A stretch of 64,000 bases of DNA from Oceanicoccus sp. KOV_DT_Chl (GTDB taxonomy: Bacteria; Pseudomonadota; Gammaproteobacteria; Pseudomonadales; Dasaniaceae), in the NCBI RefSeq assembly GCF_900120175.1, contig NZ_FQLF01000002.1:124001-188000 (forward strand), in the 5' to 3' direction. Position 1 is the stretch's first letter. The number at the start of each line of letters is the position of its first letter. The notes under the pieces are model-generated. The model was not told where the DNA came from. It saw only the letters and a list, made by a program, of their open reading frames with translations, and made no database searches. This document shows, in pieces, positions 17,239 to 26,516 of this stretch. A program made the position numbers and the translations under genes.

Positions 17239-18210
17239 TTAAATACAATTCTGAAAATAGCCTGCTAATTTATAACTATTACGCTTATCGGCTTCGAGTA
17301 CCCCTGCTGTATACAGCCCCTTTAATACCTGCCTGACAGCATCAATATCCAAACCATAATTGGCCGATTTTATTCTACGCAGTACTGGTGAAATATTGCC
17401 CTTTATTATGTCATCCGTTAGCTGGGCTTTCATTTGCTCTGACCCCAAAGCCTGCTTTTCGCTATCGAATGCCTGCGACTCACCCTCAGCACCGTCTAAA
17501 CATTGGTCATTAACCAGTGCCCCCAATTTAATCGCCTGCACCAAGCTGATCATGCCTAAGGTGCTGACTTCAAGTAATACGCTAAGCACGCCATAGCCTA
17601 TAGCCCGAATAAGTTCACTCTTGATATGTAATGCCTTGCTGATCTCATTAAACAACCGAGTAGTGGCGACCTGTTGCTTAGCTTCGTCCAACCCCACGTC
17701 AGTTGCACTGTCAGCCAATTTCGATAATTCGAGCCTAAGGGCTGCTATCTGCTTTACAGCCGCTTCACCCTGATTCCACTGGGTGTGATAGGAGCTACTC
17801 AGTCGCTTTTCAAGTAAACGTTCATGAAAGCCAATTTCCTGTCTCACACCCTCCACTCTCAATTGTAATGCCCTATACGGATCAGACCGTAACTGTGACT
17901 CACGCAAGAGGCTTTGTTCGGACGATACCAAAAACGCACAGCTCGCCAGCCACGAAAAAGCCATAAGTACCACACTGAGTATGCCGTAATAATGGCTTCG
18001 ATGGCGGTTAGACCAAAAGAGAAATTTCCCGATATCAATGCAGCAGCCAATCAGAAAAAAAAGAGTCGCTAAGAATACCATGCCGTGCCAAGTAGCATGA
18101 CCCGATAGGTGCTCCATCGTCACACCAGAAAGAGACAAAGCAAACATACTCGTCAACATCATGCTAACGAGGCAGAAAATAACTTGCGTACTTTGAATAA
18201 CAAGAAGCAT
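17239..18210 (-). CDS. Multi-pass membrane protein with C-terminal winged-helix-like segment
   Basis: The 323-residue product has three or four transmembrane segments in the first 120 residues, a charged helical middle and another hydrophobic stretch near 205-230. Its soluble C-terminus (VLRRIKSANYGLDIDAVRQV, then a Tyr/Leu-rich hairpin) resembles a small winged helix. I do not recognise the family. The start has no clear ribosome site. Its neighbours are rsgA downstream and the divergent second DUF2857 gene. It might belong to the mobile element, as membrane proteins of this layout are common on phages and ICEs. Confidence 0.6.
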   Translation of the reverse strand: MLLVIQSTQVIFCLVSMMLTSMFALSLSGVTMEHLSGHATWHGMVFLATLFFLIGCCIDIGKFLFWSNRHRSHYYGILSVVLMAFSWLASCAFLVSSEQSLLRESQLRSDPYRALQLRVEGVRQEIGFHERLLEKRLSSSYHTQWNQGEAAVKQIAALRLELSKLADSATDVGLDEAKQQVATTRLFNEISKALHIKSELIRAIGYGVLSVLLEVSTLGMISLVQAIKLGALVNDQCLDGAEGESQAFDSEKQALGSEQMKAQLTDDIIKGNISPVLRRIKSANYGLDIDAVRQVLKGLYTAGVLEADKRNSYKLAGYFQNCI

Positions 18211-18438
18211 AGATCAGACACCACAACACAACACAACAATGCGACGTCCAATGTTGCTGCCAGCCACTGATAGCAGCAATGCTAAAGTTATCGGGTCAAC
18301 AATAAACTTTTCAGCTAGCAACGCTAACTGGAATCCATTACTGCCAATACTTTCTTTAGATTACGAAAAGTTTCCCAGCGTTTTTTCCTTGATTCTAAAT
18401 AGTATGTCATTACGATCAAAAACAAAGGAAGACTGATT

Positions 18439-18975
18439 ATGAGTAACGTTGAGGAAGCCATGAGCCGTTCGGTGGCCAGAACATTGATGTCATCTCTTGA
18501 GACGCTCCAATCGATTCATTTCAACAAAAATAGCCTGCCAGATAACCTAATTACTTTCATGTCGAAGCTCAATCTTACTGAGCAGACATCGCTAATACAA
18601 AGCGCTCGGCATTATGTCGCTATCAACATCAACATACCTGCACTCGAACGACAGATCCAAGCATTAGAAAATAAACGGGAAGAAAAAGAACTCGAAGATA
18701 TCTATCTATTACAGGGCGCCCCACTTATTCTTATGCGCCGATTATTTGGTATGCATGCATCCGAATTCTCACGACGCCGAAACATTCTTAATATTCGTGG
18801 TGTAGGCAGCGGTCGACCGCCACTATGCAATGAAGAATCTGAACACCAGGTATGGAAACTTTGGCAACACAATAACCCGCTAAATGAACGGGAACGTTTT
18901 CTAAAAATAGCCGACGAAACTAACCTAGACCTTCACCTTATTTGGGGTGCCTTACGCGCCCATATTGATAGCTGA
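18439..18975 (+). CDS. DUF2857 family protein (ICE-associated), copy 2
   Basis: A paralogue of the DUF2857 protein at 13.85 kb, with the same 178-residue length. The core LILMRRLFGMHASEFSRRR is almost identical, then GRPPLCNEESEHQVWKLWQ and a matching C-terminal helix (LIWGALRAHI). A well-placed AAAGGAAG site precedes the ATG. The N-terminal halves have diverged more than the core, which fits an old duplication or two separate acquisitions rather than a recent copy. The role is likely regulatory within the mobile element (inference). Confidence 0.75.
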   Translation: MSNVEEAMSRSVARTLMSSLETLQSIHFNKNSLPDNLITFMSKLNLTEQTSLIQSARHYVAININIPALERQIQALENKREEKELEDIYLLQGAPLILMRRLFGMHASEFSRRRNILNIRGVGSGRPPLCNEESEHQVWKLWQHNNPLNERERFLKIADETNLDLHLIWGALRAHIDS

Positions 18976-19130
18976 TTAAAAATTACTTTTTTAAAGTAAT
19001 TATAATTAACTGACTACGCTTTTGAATAAGCGAAGCAAAGAACAATGAGAATTGCTTAATTGTACTGAGGGCTGAGGGCGAAGTGCAATTGACCTGTATT
19101 TTTAAACGCCAGATAACGTATAATTACAAC

Positions 19131-19337
19131 ATGAAAGACTTAACGCTATTTTCACTGATGATGTTTACGTTGACTACCAGTCTGTTGAGTGCGTGCTGGA
19201 AAACCTTGCTATTTTTGGTTGACTTAATTGATGGTGGTGACGATGATCTTACTGAGAATACACTCCACTATAACTATCGCACCGGCGATGTTGAACCCGT
19301 AAAACACCTCGACGGACTGTATGACAACAAGCCATAA
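19131..19337 (+). CDS. Small putative lipoprotein
   Basis: The ATG at 19131 is chosen over an upstream GTG because it places LFSLMMFTLTTSLLSAC at the N-terminus, a signal peptide ending in a lipobox with Cys22. The mature part is short and acidic (LIDGGDDDLTENTLHYNY). The family is unknown. It ends against a terminator shared with the convergent radC. Confidence 0.55.
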   Translation: MKDLTLFSLMMFTLTTSLLSACWKTLLFLVDLIDGGDDDLTENTLHYNYRTGDVEPVKHLDGLYDNKP

Positions 19338-19373
19338 AAAAAACGCCTAAAGAACCGACGTTCTAAAGGCGTT
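19336..19373 (-). terminator. Intrinsic terminator after radC
   Basis: On the minus strand a long stem (AAACGCCTTTAGAAC pairing with its near-complement) is followed by eight T. It lies between radC and the convergent lipoprotein gene and may act both ways. Confidence 0.8.
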
Positions 19374-19385
19374 TAGTGTGATCAA

Positions 19386-19877
19386 CTAAAGCAATCCACG
19401 TTCAGCAAATGAAACCGTGGTGTTATCACCGATAACAAAGTGATCCAATACCCGAATATCCAACAGTCCTAAAGCGCTCGTCAGCCGTTCAGTAATACGC
19501 TGATCGGCCTCGCTCGGTTCTGCCACACCCGATGGGTGGTTATGGGCAAAAATAACAGCGGCAGCATTAACTTTCAACGCGGCCTTAACGACCTCGCGAG
19601 GATAAACACAGCAGCCGTCTATCGTGCCCACAAACAATTCCTGATATTCAATCAATCGGTGCTGACTATCTAAAAACAAACAACAAAATACTTCTTGTTG
19701 TCGCTCTGATAACTGCAAACACAAATAGTCCCGTGTTGCCTGTGGTGAAGTAAACACCTGATCGCGCGTTTGCAATCGTGTATATAACAGGTGTTTGGCT
19801 TCAGCAATCAACTGGTTTTCCTGCTCGAATGTCGATTCGGTGGTATACATTTCATTCGACGGTTTAACGGTTTTCAT
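19386..19877 (-). CDS. radC: RadC/YeeS-like JAB-domain protein
   Basis: A 163-residue MPN/JAB metalloprotease-fold protein of the RadC family. The metal motif [14 protein letters not shown] is intact and is followed by [15 protein letters not shown]. The ATG used here follows GGGAG; the longer open frame has no ribosome site. Stand-alone RadC genes are frequent on SPI-7-type ICEs and in plasmid regions; the function is unsettled. A 12-bp-arm inverted repeat lies 39 bases upstream of the start. Confidence 0.9.
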   Translation of the reverse strand: MKTVKPSNEMYTTESTFEQENQLIAEAKHLLYTRLQTRDQVFTSPQATRDYLCLQLSERQQEVFCCLFLDSQHRLIEYQELFVGTIDGCCVYPREVVKAALKVNAAAVIFAHNHPSGVAEPSEADQRITERLTSALGLLDIRVLDHFVIGDNTTVSFAERGLL

Positions 19878-19915
19878 AATGTGCTCCCATAACACTAACA
19901 GGGAACACACCAAGC

Positions 19916-19943
19916 CCTTATGGGAACGGTAGTTCCCATAAGG
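19916..19943. promoter_or_regulatory. Inverted repeat upstream of radC (operator or leader hairpin)
   Basis: CCTTATGGGAAC and its exact complement flank a GGTA loop. A similar repeat (CCCTACGGGA...TCCCGTAGGG) lies at the same distance, about 40 bases, before the 58.9-kb gene near the other end of the element. Confidence 0.6.
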
Positions 19944-19994
19944 ATGAAATGGACAATAGGCTAGTACAACAAACACTACTGCCCGGGTGGTGTG

Positions 19995-20467
19995 TTATCC
20001 ATTTGCAACTTGAGGCGCGTCCTCTTGATCATCAACAGTGCGATGATCTTCATAGACCAATTCACCATTGATTTTCATAGAGTGAATCCGCGTCAAGAAT
20101 CCACCTATCGCAGCCCCAACTCACCAGCGCGCTCACCTTGTTTATAGATGAACGCCTTGGCACGAGGGTTAGCCATATTGAAGCGAATCAGCACATTAGC
20201 CTCCTCAGCCTCGATGGCATCCCGATGCTCAAGCACAACACCGAGTACGGTTTCAGACGAAATAATGAGATCGTGATACTCATAATGCACATTGTCCGCC
20301 GGTCCCTGGATAACCGACACTTGAGCCGCGTAGCGTTCAGGTTTACCGTCAGCACCGAATTCACGAATGCTGTTTAGGTAGCCGATGCCATTGGCATACT
20401 CGTTAAAGTAACGGTTGTTCTCTGCGGAGGCAGAGGTTTTTTTGGTATTTTCAGTGGGTTTACTCAT
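19995..20467 (-). pseudogene. STY4534-family ICE protein (DUF3577), frameshifted
   Basis: The family is found in SPI-7-like elements and is annotated as an ICE replication protein. YFNEYANGIGYLNSIREFG, DNVHYEYHDLIIS and RAKAFIYKQGERAGELG match it. The open frame stops after 120 residues at 20105. With one extra base in the C4 run at 20114-20117 the frame continues GAAIGGFLTRIHSMKINGEL to a stop at 19995, giving the usual length of about 157. An AGGAG site precedes the ATG. The loss is either a base-call error or recent decay. Confidence 0.85.
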
Positions 20468-20685
20468 AGCAATGCTCCTGATTCAATGAGTTGATTTAAT
20501 AAGAGGAACAGCTGGCCCAAACGGGACAACAAGATCCCCGGTTGGGTGAGTGAACTCAGATCATTCAGTATTTCGGTTGAAACAACTGCATACCACGCCA
20601 AGGCGTTGATCCGGGTATGAGGGGTGCTATTGAGACAGCAATAGCCACTGTTAGTAATCTTCAAACAGGTTCGTTGAAGGATCAT
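20464..20685 (-). CDS. Small ORF between traG and STY4534
   Basis: A 73-residue frame that overlaps both neighbours by four bases (ATGA junctions), the translational coupling typical of this operon. The product is Leu/Asn-rich with no recognised motif. One copy of the dispersed 25-bp repeat lies inside the coding region, which argues against strong conservation. The gene is plausible because of its placement only. Confidence 0.4.
   Translation of the reverse strand: MILQRTCLKITNSGYCCLNSTPHTRINALAWYAVVSTEILNDLSSLTQPGILLSRLGQLFLLLNQLIESGALL
20624..20648 (+). repeat. Dispersed 25-bp hairpin repeat, copy 2
   Basis: GTGCTATTGAGACAGCAATAGCCAC, matching copies near 3.5 kb and 59.1 kb. Confidence 0.5.
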
Positions 20686-22238
20686 TGCCTAGCACCTTTT
20701 TTCCCTTTGATTCCTCCGGGTAATCTTGGGTTAATTCGCCCAGCCCCTGCTGTACCCCGCGTAATCGCCTGGGTAGCGCCGTCTAACTGCGAAGCAGCGC
20801 GAATGCCTGCCAGTCCAAGATAAACCGAGAGTAATAACGGAAAGACTAAATACAGTCCGCCCGTCAGAAAATTAAGAATGATTCGCTTGAGCGTTAAATC
20901 AGTACTAAACAATGTGGTGACACTGCCCGGATCTGGGTAAAACGCCTGAATTAAATTTTGATCCACCCACCAGGCAAAGAACCACAAAACCGTCCAAAAT
21001 TTTACGGTGAACAAAATCAATGCGCCGATTATCAATAACGAGAATTTGTAACGACTAATAAGAATAAAGAACGGCAATAGCGAGTACAGTCCCATTAAAA
21101 TAAGCGACTGCACCATCGGCGCTGCTTCCAGAAATACTCTTAGGTAGGCAGCAAAAGACACGCTGGTTTTTCCGAGGCCATAAGCGGCCAAGCCTTGTTG
21201 CGCTGCATTTTGCACCGAAACCATAATGCCCGGATCACCGACACTGAAATCCACCATATTGCCGTAAGCGAAGTCATACCCTCGTGTTGTCCAACGCGGC
21301 GGTGAGTTAATCAACGCAATCTGAATCACCGCATCACGACGCGGTGCAGGGTCCCAGCCGGGTTCAGCGGCAGCAGACAGTAAATCAAGATCACCCAATT
21401 CACTGAGAATGGACTGTTGAATGCCTTGCCACCACTCGGTGCAAAAGGGTTTTCCATAGAGTGGGTTATTCGTAGCGTCCCATTCGACATCTCTTAACGC
21501 CGACCAGGGATACCCTTCCCTCACGGTGTCAGCACGGATGGAATCATAGTACCCTGGCGTTTCCAGATAGACATGGGAGCCAATCCAATCCGGGTCAGTA
21601 TCACCATAACGATTCAATAGATTGGTAATCGCTGCACTGGTTGGACGCTCGGCTAGATATTTTGAGCGAGCTTCAATAAAACAATCCCGAAAGAAATCGT
21701 TAATCTCATGCTGCAATTTTGGGTCTTCTATCGAGGCATCACTCAATTCATCGACATAACCTCGAAAATCAAGCGCTGGAGGCACAGCACCCATCACCGC
21801 GCGATTAAACCCCGAACTAAAACTCATCACCGCAAACCAAAATACGGGGACGTTTACTGATACCGGTGCCGCGCTAAAGGAAATACCCCCTCCATAGGTG
21901 GTACGTGAATTATTCACTGTTGCTACCGGCTGGGCAGGCGTGCCGATTACCGCACGAGGCGTAAAGGAAAGATCAACGGCATTCAGCGGAGTCGCAGGTA
22001 CAGCGGCGATCAAAATCACAAAGAAAGCGACAAAATATTCAACCTCGACAATTCGCAGTGTTGTATTGCCCGCTTCCTCAGCATCTTCACCGGCATAGGA
22101 GCGAATAATCGTATCAAGCAGAATGCCAAGAAACGGTAAAAACACAATACCTGTTGCCACCAGCACGTCCCAAATACTGTTATAAAACAACCAGCCAAAT
22201 AATGTTGTATAAAGTTCGAGTGTACTATCAACAGCCAT
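20682..22238 (-). CDS. traG: Conjugal transfer protein TraG, N-terminal-domain type
   Basis: An inner-membrane mating-pair protein of about 518 residues, the last large T4SS gene of PFGI-1-type elements. Several transmembrane helices lie at the start (SIWDVLVATGIVFLPFLGIL) and in the last third, around a periplasmic domain with WWQGIQQSILSELGD. The ATG is placed after GGGAGGGAT, 16 codons inside the longer frame. The C-terminus is basic and Gly/Pro-rich. The frame looks intact. Confidence 0.85.
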   Translation of the reverse strand: MAVDSTLELYTTLFGWLFYNSIWDVLVATGIVFLPFLGILLDTIIRSYAGEDAEEAGNTTLRIVEVEYFVAFFVILIAAVPATPLNAVDLSFTPRAVIGTPAQPVATVNNSRTTYGGGISFSAAPVSVNVPVFWFAVMSFSSGFNRAVMGAVPPALDFRGYVDELSDASIEDPKLQHEINDFFRDCFIEARSKYLAERPTSAAITNLLNRYGDTDPDWIGSHVYLETPGYYDSIRADTVREGYPWSALRDVEWDATNNPLYGKPFCTEWWQGIQQSILSELGDLDLLSAAAEPGWDPAPRRDAVIQIALINSPPRWTTRGYDFAYGNMVDFSVGDPGIMVSVQNAAQQGLAAYGLGKTSVSFAAYLRVFLEAAPMVQSLILMGLYSLLPFFILISRYKFSLLIIGALILFTVKFWTVLWFFAWWVDQNLIQAFYPDPGSVTTLFSTDLTLKRIILNFLTGGLYLVFPLLLSVYLGLAGIRAASQLDGATQAITRGTAGAGRINPRLPGGIKGKKGARQ

Positions 22239-22242
22239 AACG

Positions 22243-22581
22243 CTATCCCTCCCACGCCAGTAGGACGGACAACGGATTGTGAACAATCAGACATTCATAA
22301 AGAATGATTAGAATAATTAGCGGTCTACGGTTTGGCCGATAGTGCTGCGATGGTTGACGATGTCGAACAGCCCCTGAAACGAGTCTTGGCCAGAACAGCA
22401 ATAACACGCTGTAGTTAACAGCGCGCCACCAACCAAACTGCATTCCATCCATCACCTCCCCAATATCCAGGGGAGGATTATTTCCAATCAATAAACTGAG
22501 CAACAACCCGGCCATAAGCAGCAAACCTACACCCGTAAAAGTAAATCCCCAAAGTAAAAACTGACGTTTCAAGAAAGCCAT
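22243..22581 (-). CDS. Conserved ICE membrane protein between TIGR03755 and TraG
   Basis: A small protein with hydrophobic segments at about residues 10-33 and in its last third, with FGWWRAVNYSVLLLFWPRL between. A gene of this size and topology is normal at this position in PFGI-1/SPI-7-type T4SS operons; its role is unknown. The ATG at residue 3 follows GGAG at good spacing, and the gene starts three bases from the end of its upstream neighbour. Confidence 0.7.
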   Translation of the reverse strand: MAFLKRQFLLWGFTFTGVGLLLMAGLLLSLLIGNNPPLDIGEVMDGMQFGWWRAVNYSVLLLFWPRLVSGAVRHRQPSQHYRPNRRPLIILIILYECLIVHNPLSVLLAWEG

Positions 22582-22583
22582 TG

Positions 22584-23933
22584 TCATTGCTCCACACCGC
22601 CATTTTTAAGTGGGCGTGGATCGTTCGGTACAGATGCCGGTGTATTCACCGACGACTGCCGAATGGCATTGTCTCGTAACAATAATTCCACCACAGTGGA
22701 GGTCACAAACTTGTTTCTGGCATCCTTTTCAAAAATCACATTGTTAATTTCACTGTCTAATTCTTCCAGAGCCTGTACCACCTCACGCTGTGCAATCCGG
22801 TTGGCCGATACATAGCCCTCTTTACGCCCCGCAAGCAGCAAACGACGAATAATCATTGCCTCTTCCATGACTCTCGCTTCAGCAATTTCCTGTCCAAGCT
22901 TATTAATAACGATAGACACTTCGTCGGGGGACTGATTACGTAAGGCTTGAATGACCTGCACAGTTACTGCGATTCCAGGCGCTTCAACTTCCTCAAGATT
23001 GGCTCGTGTAGGTGTTGTGACTCCGGTTACAAGGTTTACCAATAATTGCACCACCTCCTCAGTGGTCTGTTCAATATAGGGAATCAACCCTTTGCCTGAA
23101 CGCGCACCTTTATTGCATCCATCACACAAACCCACTTCGACCTCTCCTAACACATTGGTCACCCAAACATCCACGGCATTAGGCCCCGTGAAATGCTGAG
23201 CAAGCGGTGCACTGCCGGGCAGGTCAGTACTGGTTTCAGGTGGACGCTGCGAGAGAATGTTCAAGCCAGCCGCTGCAACATCTGACAGCACACGGATCGG
23301 AGGCTGATTGGTACCACCAGCCCTTATACCGCCGACCCATTCGATACCAGCATTCGGGGCATCTTCAGCATCATCAACAGCATCGTAAATATTGGCACCT
23401 CCGATACCCACCGAACGTTTCCAAGAATCACCCCAGCTGACCGACGCCCACTCATCAAAAGGGTTAGTATTTTTTGCAATTTCGTACTGAATGCGTTCAC
23501 AGCTTTTAGTGGCCAAAGAAAAAGATTCATTGGCACGCAGTAAAGCATTTTGAAAAAGGTCATACAGACCAGGGTTAGCTTTTTGAAGAATATAGCCGGG
23601 CAAATTGGCTATCGCAGCAGTCGCGGCCAACTCAATGGCATTAACCGCGTTATCAACGCCATTTCGTAAATTGTCTAGTGAGCTTTCAATTGCGACCATC
23701 GGGTCAAAACCACTGCAACTGAGGGCAGAAGCCTGTCCATTGAACGATAGATCAATGGTGGTGATGTTAAGACTGGGAGGAATGGCGATATCACGACCGC
23801 CACCGATTTTGTAATAGAACAAGCTATCGTTGGTTGGCGCTTCTAGAGCGCATATTGGAAAACAAACTATAAAACCAATGATCGGAATCACCAGTTTACA
23901 ATACCTGTGTACAAAATTATGGCCATTAGTCAT
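22584..23933 (-). CDS. ICE protein TIGR03755 (PFL_4711 family), periplasmic T4SS component
   Basis: An exported protein of about 449 residues with an N-terminal hydrophobic segment (LVIPIIGFIVCFPICALEAP). FYYKIGGGRDIAIPPS and a pair of Cys in GLCDGCNKG are typical of the family. It is probably a periplasmic partner of TraU in the mating-pair complex. Start and upstream stop overlap as ATGA. The frame is intact. Confidence 0.85.
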   Translation of the reverse strand: MTNGHNFVHRYCKLVIPIIGFIVCFPICALEAPTNDSLFYYKIGGGRDIAIPPSLNITTIDLSFNGQASALSCSGFDPMVAIESSLDNLRNGVDNAVNAIELAATAAIANLPGYILQKANPGLYDLFQNALLRANESFSLATKSCERIQYEIAKNTNPFDEWASVSWGDSWKRSVGIGGANIYDAVDDAEDAPNAGIEWVGGIRAGGTNQPPIRVLSDVAAAGLNILSQRPPETSTDLPGSAPLAQHFTGPNAVDVWVTNVLGEVEVGLCDGCNKGARSGKGLIPYIEQTTEEVVQLLVNLVTGVTTPTRANLEEVEAPGIAVTVQVIQALRNQSPDEVSIVINKLGQEIAEARVMEEAMIIRRLLLAGRKEGYVSANRIAQREVVQALEELDSEINNVIFEKDARNKFVTSTVVELLLRDNAIRQSSVNTPASVPNDPRPLKNGGVEQ

Positions 23934-24942
23934 AGACAAACCCTCACCGGTACCGTGAACAAATAGGCACCTTGTGCCTCACAGCATTCATAAGGGCGCC
24001 ATAAGGTAAATGCGTATCGGTTATCTTCTGAATGACGGCCTTCTGACCAGGAGGTACTCAACACATCGTTTTCACCAAAGGCATAGCATTGCTCATCGAC
24101 TTTAGGAGCCAACATTTGCCAGACTCCAGTACCAGGATCATTCTCGATTAATTCACCCGGTAACCAAGTGCGGTTATAACCGTTACCGTCAAGAGCGTTA
24201 TAAATATGAGGCTGGCGAGTCTGAGTCACGATATTGCCAGCCCGCTGGGCAATAACCGCCGCTGCTTTAGTATCATCTTTCTGATTAATAAAGCCTGTAC
24301 GCGGCCAAACCGGCCCCATTGTTGTTGAATGCCATCTCCCACGACACGTCGACCGGGTAACAGGTTTTGCAAATACAACATCTCCGGTAAACCAAGACGC
24401 CAGGTTAATGCATCCAGTGAAGACAGCAGGTACGGATTAAATGACTCGGCTTCGGATGGGCAGTAATAGCCGCTGTCGCCGATGAAATCAGAAACAGAGG
24501 AAAAAGGATGGCCAATCGCGGTCACTTCTTTATAACGGAGGCTTTGGTCGGCAGCTGGATTCCCGCCCTCAGTACGATGCCCTCCACCAACCAAAGCATC
24601 ATGGAAGGTACTGACAACACCGTTAACTATGCTGTTGTCTAATGAACCAAATAACGACACCATTTCTTCCCACGGATTATCGCCAGGCTCGTCGTAAACA
24701 CTCACGACCAAATCCGGATTGTAGTGCGCTACACGGATACTGGTTTCAATTGAGCATTCAAAAATACTGCATCTGAGCCAAACACAAACACCCGTAATGC
24801 AATAGTTCAAGCAAGAACGGTCCAGCGTTATTGCACCGACAATATCAGCCGTCGTAATGGTTGTGGGCTCAGCTTCAAATGCATGAATGTTGTATCCCTG
24901 TAACACCGCAAGGAGAACCAATATTTGAAAAACGCTATTCAT
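23930..24942 (-). pseudogene. traU: TraU-like ICE protein TIGR03756 (PFL_4710 family), frameshifted
   Basis: A periplasmic TraU homologue needed for mating-pair assembly, cysteine-rich as expected (LNYCITGVCVWLRCSIFECS). The frame reads ...GDGIQQQWG and then leaves register. The continuation GPVWPRTGFINQKDDTKAAA...VRVCL is in the -1 frame. Adding one base to the C4 run at 24314-24317 restores a 337-residue protein with the family's C-terminus (WRPYECCEAQGAYLFTVPVR). Both halves are well conserved, so the break is very recent or an assembly error. Confidence 0.88.
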
Positions 24943-25420
24943 TAGCAGTTCCTCCTTGTTTATCCTCTACCCACTGTCGATATTTATTGATTGCCTGTGC
25001 TAAATCGGTCACGCCGTAAATAACCGCTTGTCGATCAAAAATAATTACAGGGTAACGATTAAGGGCATATGCCATCATCGTCCCAAGGGGTAAATACGCT
25101 GTTCGTAATTCAGCATCCAATTGCGAGCGGCCAATCTGGGCAATACGTTGGTCAACCATTGCCCGAGCCTGCACTGGATCAACAGGTAATCCATGACTGA
25201 GACGATGCTCTATATTGGTAACTGCATCCAGATTGAGAATTTGAATAATCAGTTTAACGTCATCTAATTTTTTCGAGATGCTGTTTATATTGGAGACTGG
25301 CCGTTGATTTGAAGTGACAACAATGACAGATTTTGGTGATAGATCAGCATCCGCCCATGCAAGCTGGAAGATACCGATACAGCAACAAACAATTAGTGCC
25401 AAGTGATAAATTAGATTCAA
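24935..25420 (-). CDS. ICE protein TIGR03757 (PFL_4709 family), TrbC-like
   Basis: A small exported protein with a thioredoxin-like/TrbC-like layout. A signal peptide is followed by SVIVVTSNQRPVSN, AMVDQRIAQIGRSQL and NRYPVIIFDRQAVIYGVTDL, matching the family. The TTG at codon 4 of the long frame sits nine bases after AAGGAGGT and is the likely start; the GTG overlapping that site is too close. It begins the distal T4SS block after the second cargo hot spot and overlaps traU by eight bases. Confidence 0.82.
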   Translation of the reverse strand: MNLIYHLALIVCCCIGIFQLAWADADLSPKSVIVVTSNQRPVSNINSISKKLDDVKLIIQILNLDAVTNIEHRLSHGLPVDPVQARAMVDQRIAQIGRSQLDAELRTAYLPLGTMMAYALNRYPVIIFDRQAVIYGVTDLAQAINKYRQWVEDKQGGTANE

Positions 25421-25681
25421 CGCTGCCACACCTCCTTGATTAATCCATGAGAGGCATGATTAATGATTTGGCTTTAAAACAGCTATGAAAAATGTTTCAC
25501 AGAAGGAAGAAAATTTTTGGAAACAAGGGATAGCCGGATTGAAATGTTATCTAAATTTAAAAGGAATATTATTTCTGTTATCTGTTTTAACTACCAGATC
25601 TAACACGTCACGAGTAATTTAACGTCAATATTTAACCAAAACGTATTGTCTGATAGCAACTAAGAACCACGTTATTTTCAG

Positions 25682-26005
25682 TTGGATCTGGTTAATCAAG
25701 GTCCTTCCAGCAGCACGATCAATGGACTACTTAGCGGCCTGCATTTCTTATTTGACGTAACTCTTAATAATCCCGATGCACTCAAAAACATGAGCACGAT
25801 TTATCAACCGCGTAAAATCCCTATCGTGTTGAGCCAGCAGGAAGTAAAACAATTACTGGACGATGCTGTGAGCCTAAAATATAAAGCGGCCCTATCAACC
25901 GCTTACGGTGCAGGCCTTCGCGCCAGCGAAGTCACGCATTTTAAGGTCAGTGACGTTGATAGCCAGTGGATGCTGCTCCACATCGAGCAAGGCAAAGGGG
26001 GGACG
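25682..26005 (+). pseudogene. Tyrosine recombinase fragment (XerC/IS91-accessory type)
   Basis: The peptide STINGLLSGLHFLFDVTLNN, then IPIVLSQQEVKQLLDDA and AALSTAYGAGLRASEVTHFK, is the N-terminal domain and first catalytic Arg block of phage-integrase-like recombinases that accompany IS91-type transposases. It breaks off after the EQGKGG motif, where it joins IS256-like sequence. Both ends are missing, so it is inactive debris. Confidence 0.75.
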
Positions 26006-26029
26006 GAATCGACAGGCGATGCTGTCGCT

Positions 26030-26345
26030 AGCACAGCTTCGGTTACTTGGCATAACCTGATACGTTTTTTAATTACCCAGCTGATATCAGGAAAGTTATC
26101 TACACCACCAACGCCATCGAATCGCTTTACAGCGTTATCCATAAGGCCATTAACAAGCGTAAGCTGTTTCCTACTGATGATGCGGCGAAGAAAGTAATTT
26201 ACCTAGCAATACAGAACGCCTCAAAAAATGGACTATGCCTATCAGGAACTGGAAGCCTGCACTCAATCGATTTATGATTGATTTTGAAGACCGCTTAGCA
26301 GATTATATTTGAACTTGGCAGTTAGACAGAATTATTTACAGGGTC
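26030..26345 (+). mobile_element. 3' remnant of an IS256-family insertion sequence with terminal repeat
   Basis: Read across two single-base shifts, the sequence gives NYPADIRKVIYTTNAIESLY, FPTDDAAKKVIYLAIQNASK and WTMPIRNWKPALNRFMIDFE, the C-terminal third of an IS256 transposase. The breaks are at the T6 run (26065-26070) and the A6 run (26223-26228), each one base short. After the stop, GGCAGTTAGACAGAATTATT followed by TACAGGGTC is a typical IS256-type right end. The 5' part of the element has been replaced by the recombinase fragment. Confidence 0.82.
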
Positions 26346-26379
26346 TAAGCATGCTCTAGAGACTGAGTTTTTAGCTCAT

Positions 26380-26496
26380 TTATCCGCGTCTTTTTTTCAG
26401 CTCTTCAATCACACCATCTAAATCATCCATATGCACTCCTACTTGATACCCGCACTTCTCTAACGTCTGACACTTATAGAACTGGTAATCGAGCAA
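26380..26496 (-). CDS. Possible 38-residue ORF
   Basis: A TTG-initiated frame (LDYQFYKCQTLEKCGYQVGV, then DDLDGVIEELKKRRG) directly downstream of the last gene of the nuclease-lipoprotein cassette. The acidic-then-basic end looks protein-like, but there is no strong ribosome site, and it may be the tail of a damaged gene. Confidence 0.25.
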   Translation of the reverse strand: MLDYQFYKCQTLEKCGYQVGVHMDDLDGVIEELKKRRG

Positions 26497-26516
26497 TATT
26501 CATTCCAGCCCTACGG

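Noticed and set aside
19089-19124. TTGACC ... TATAAT promoter before the small lipoprotein gene
   Set aside because: The two hexamers are 24 bases apart, too far for a standard sigma-70 promoter, and the -10 would almost touch the start codon.
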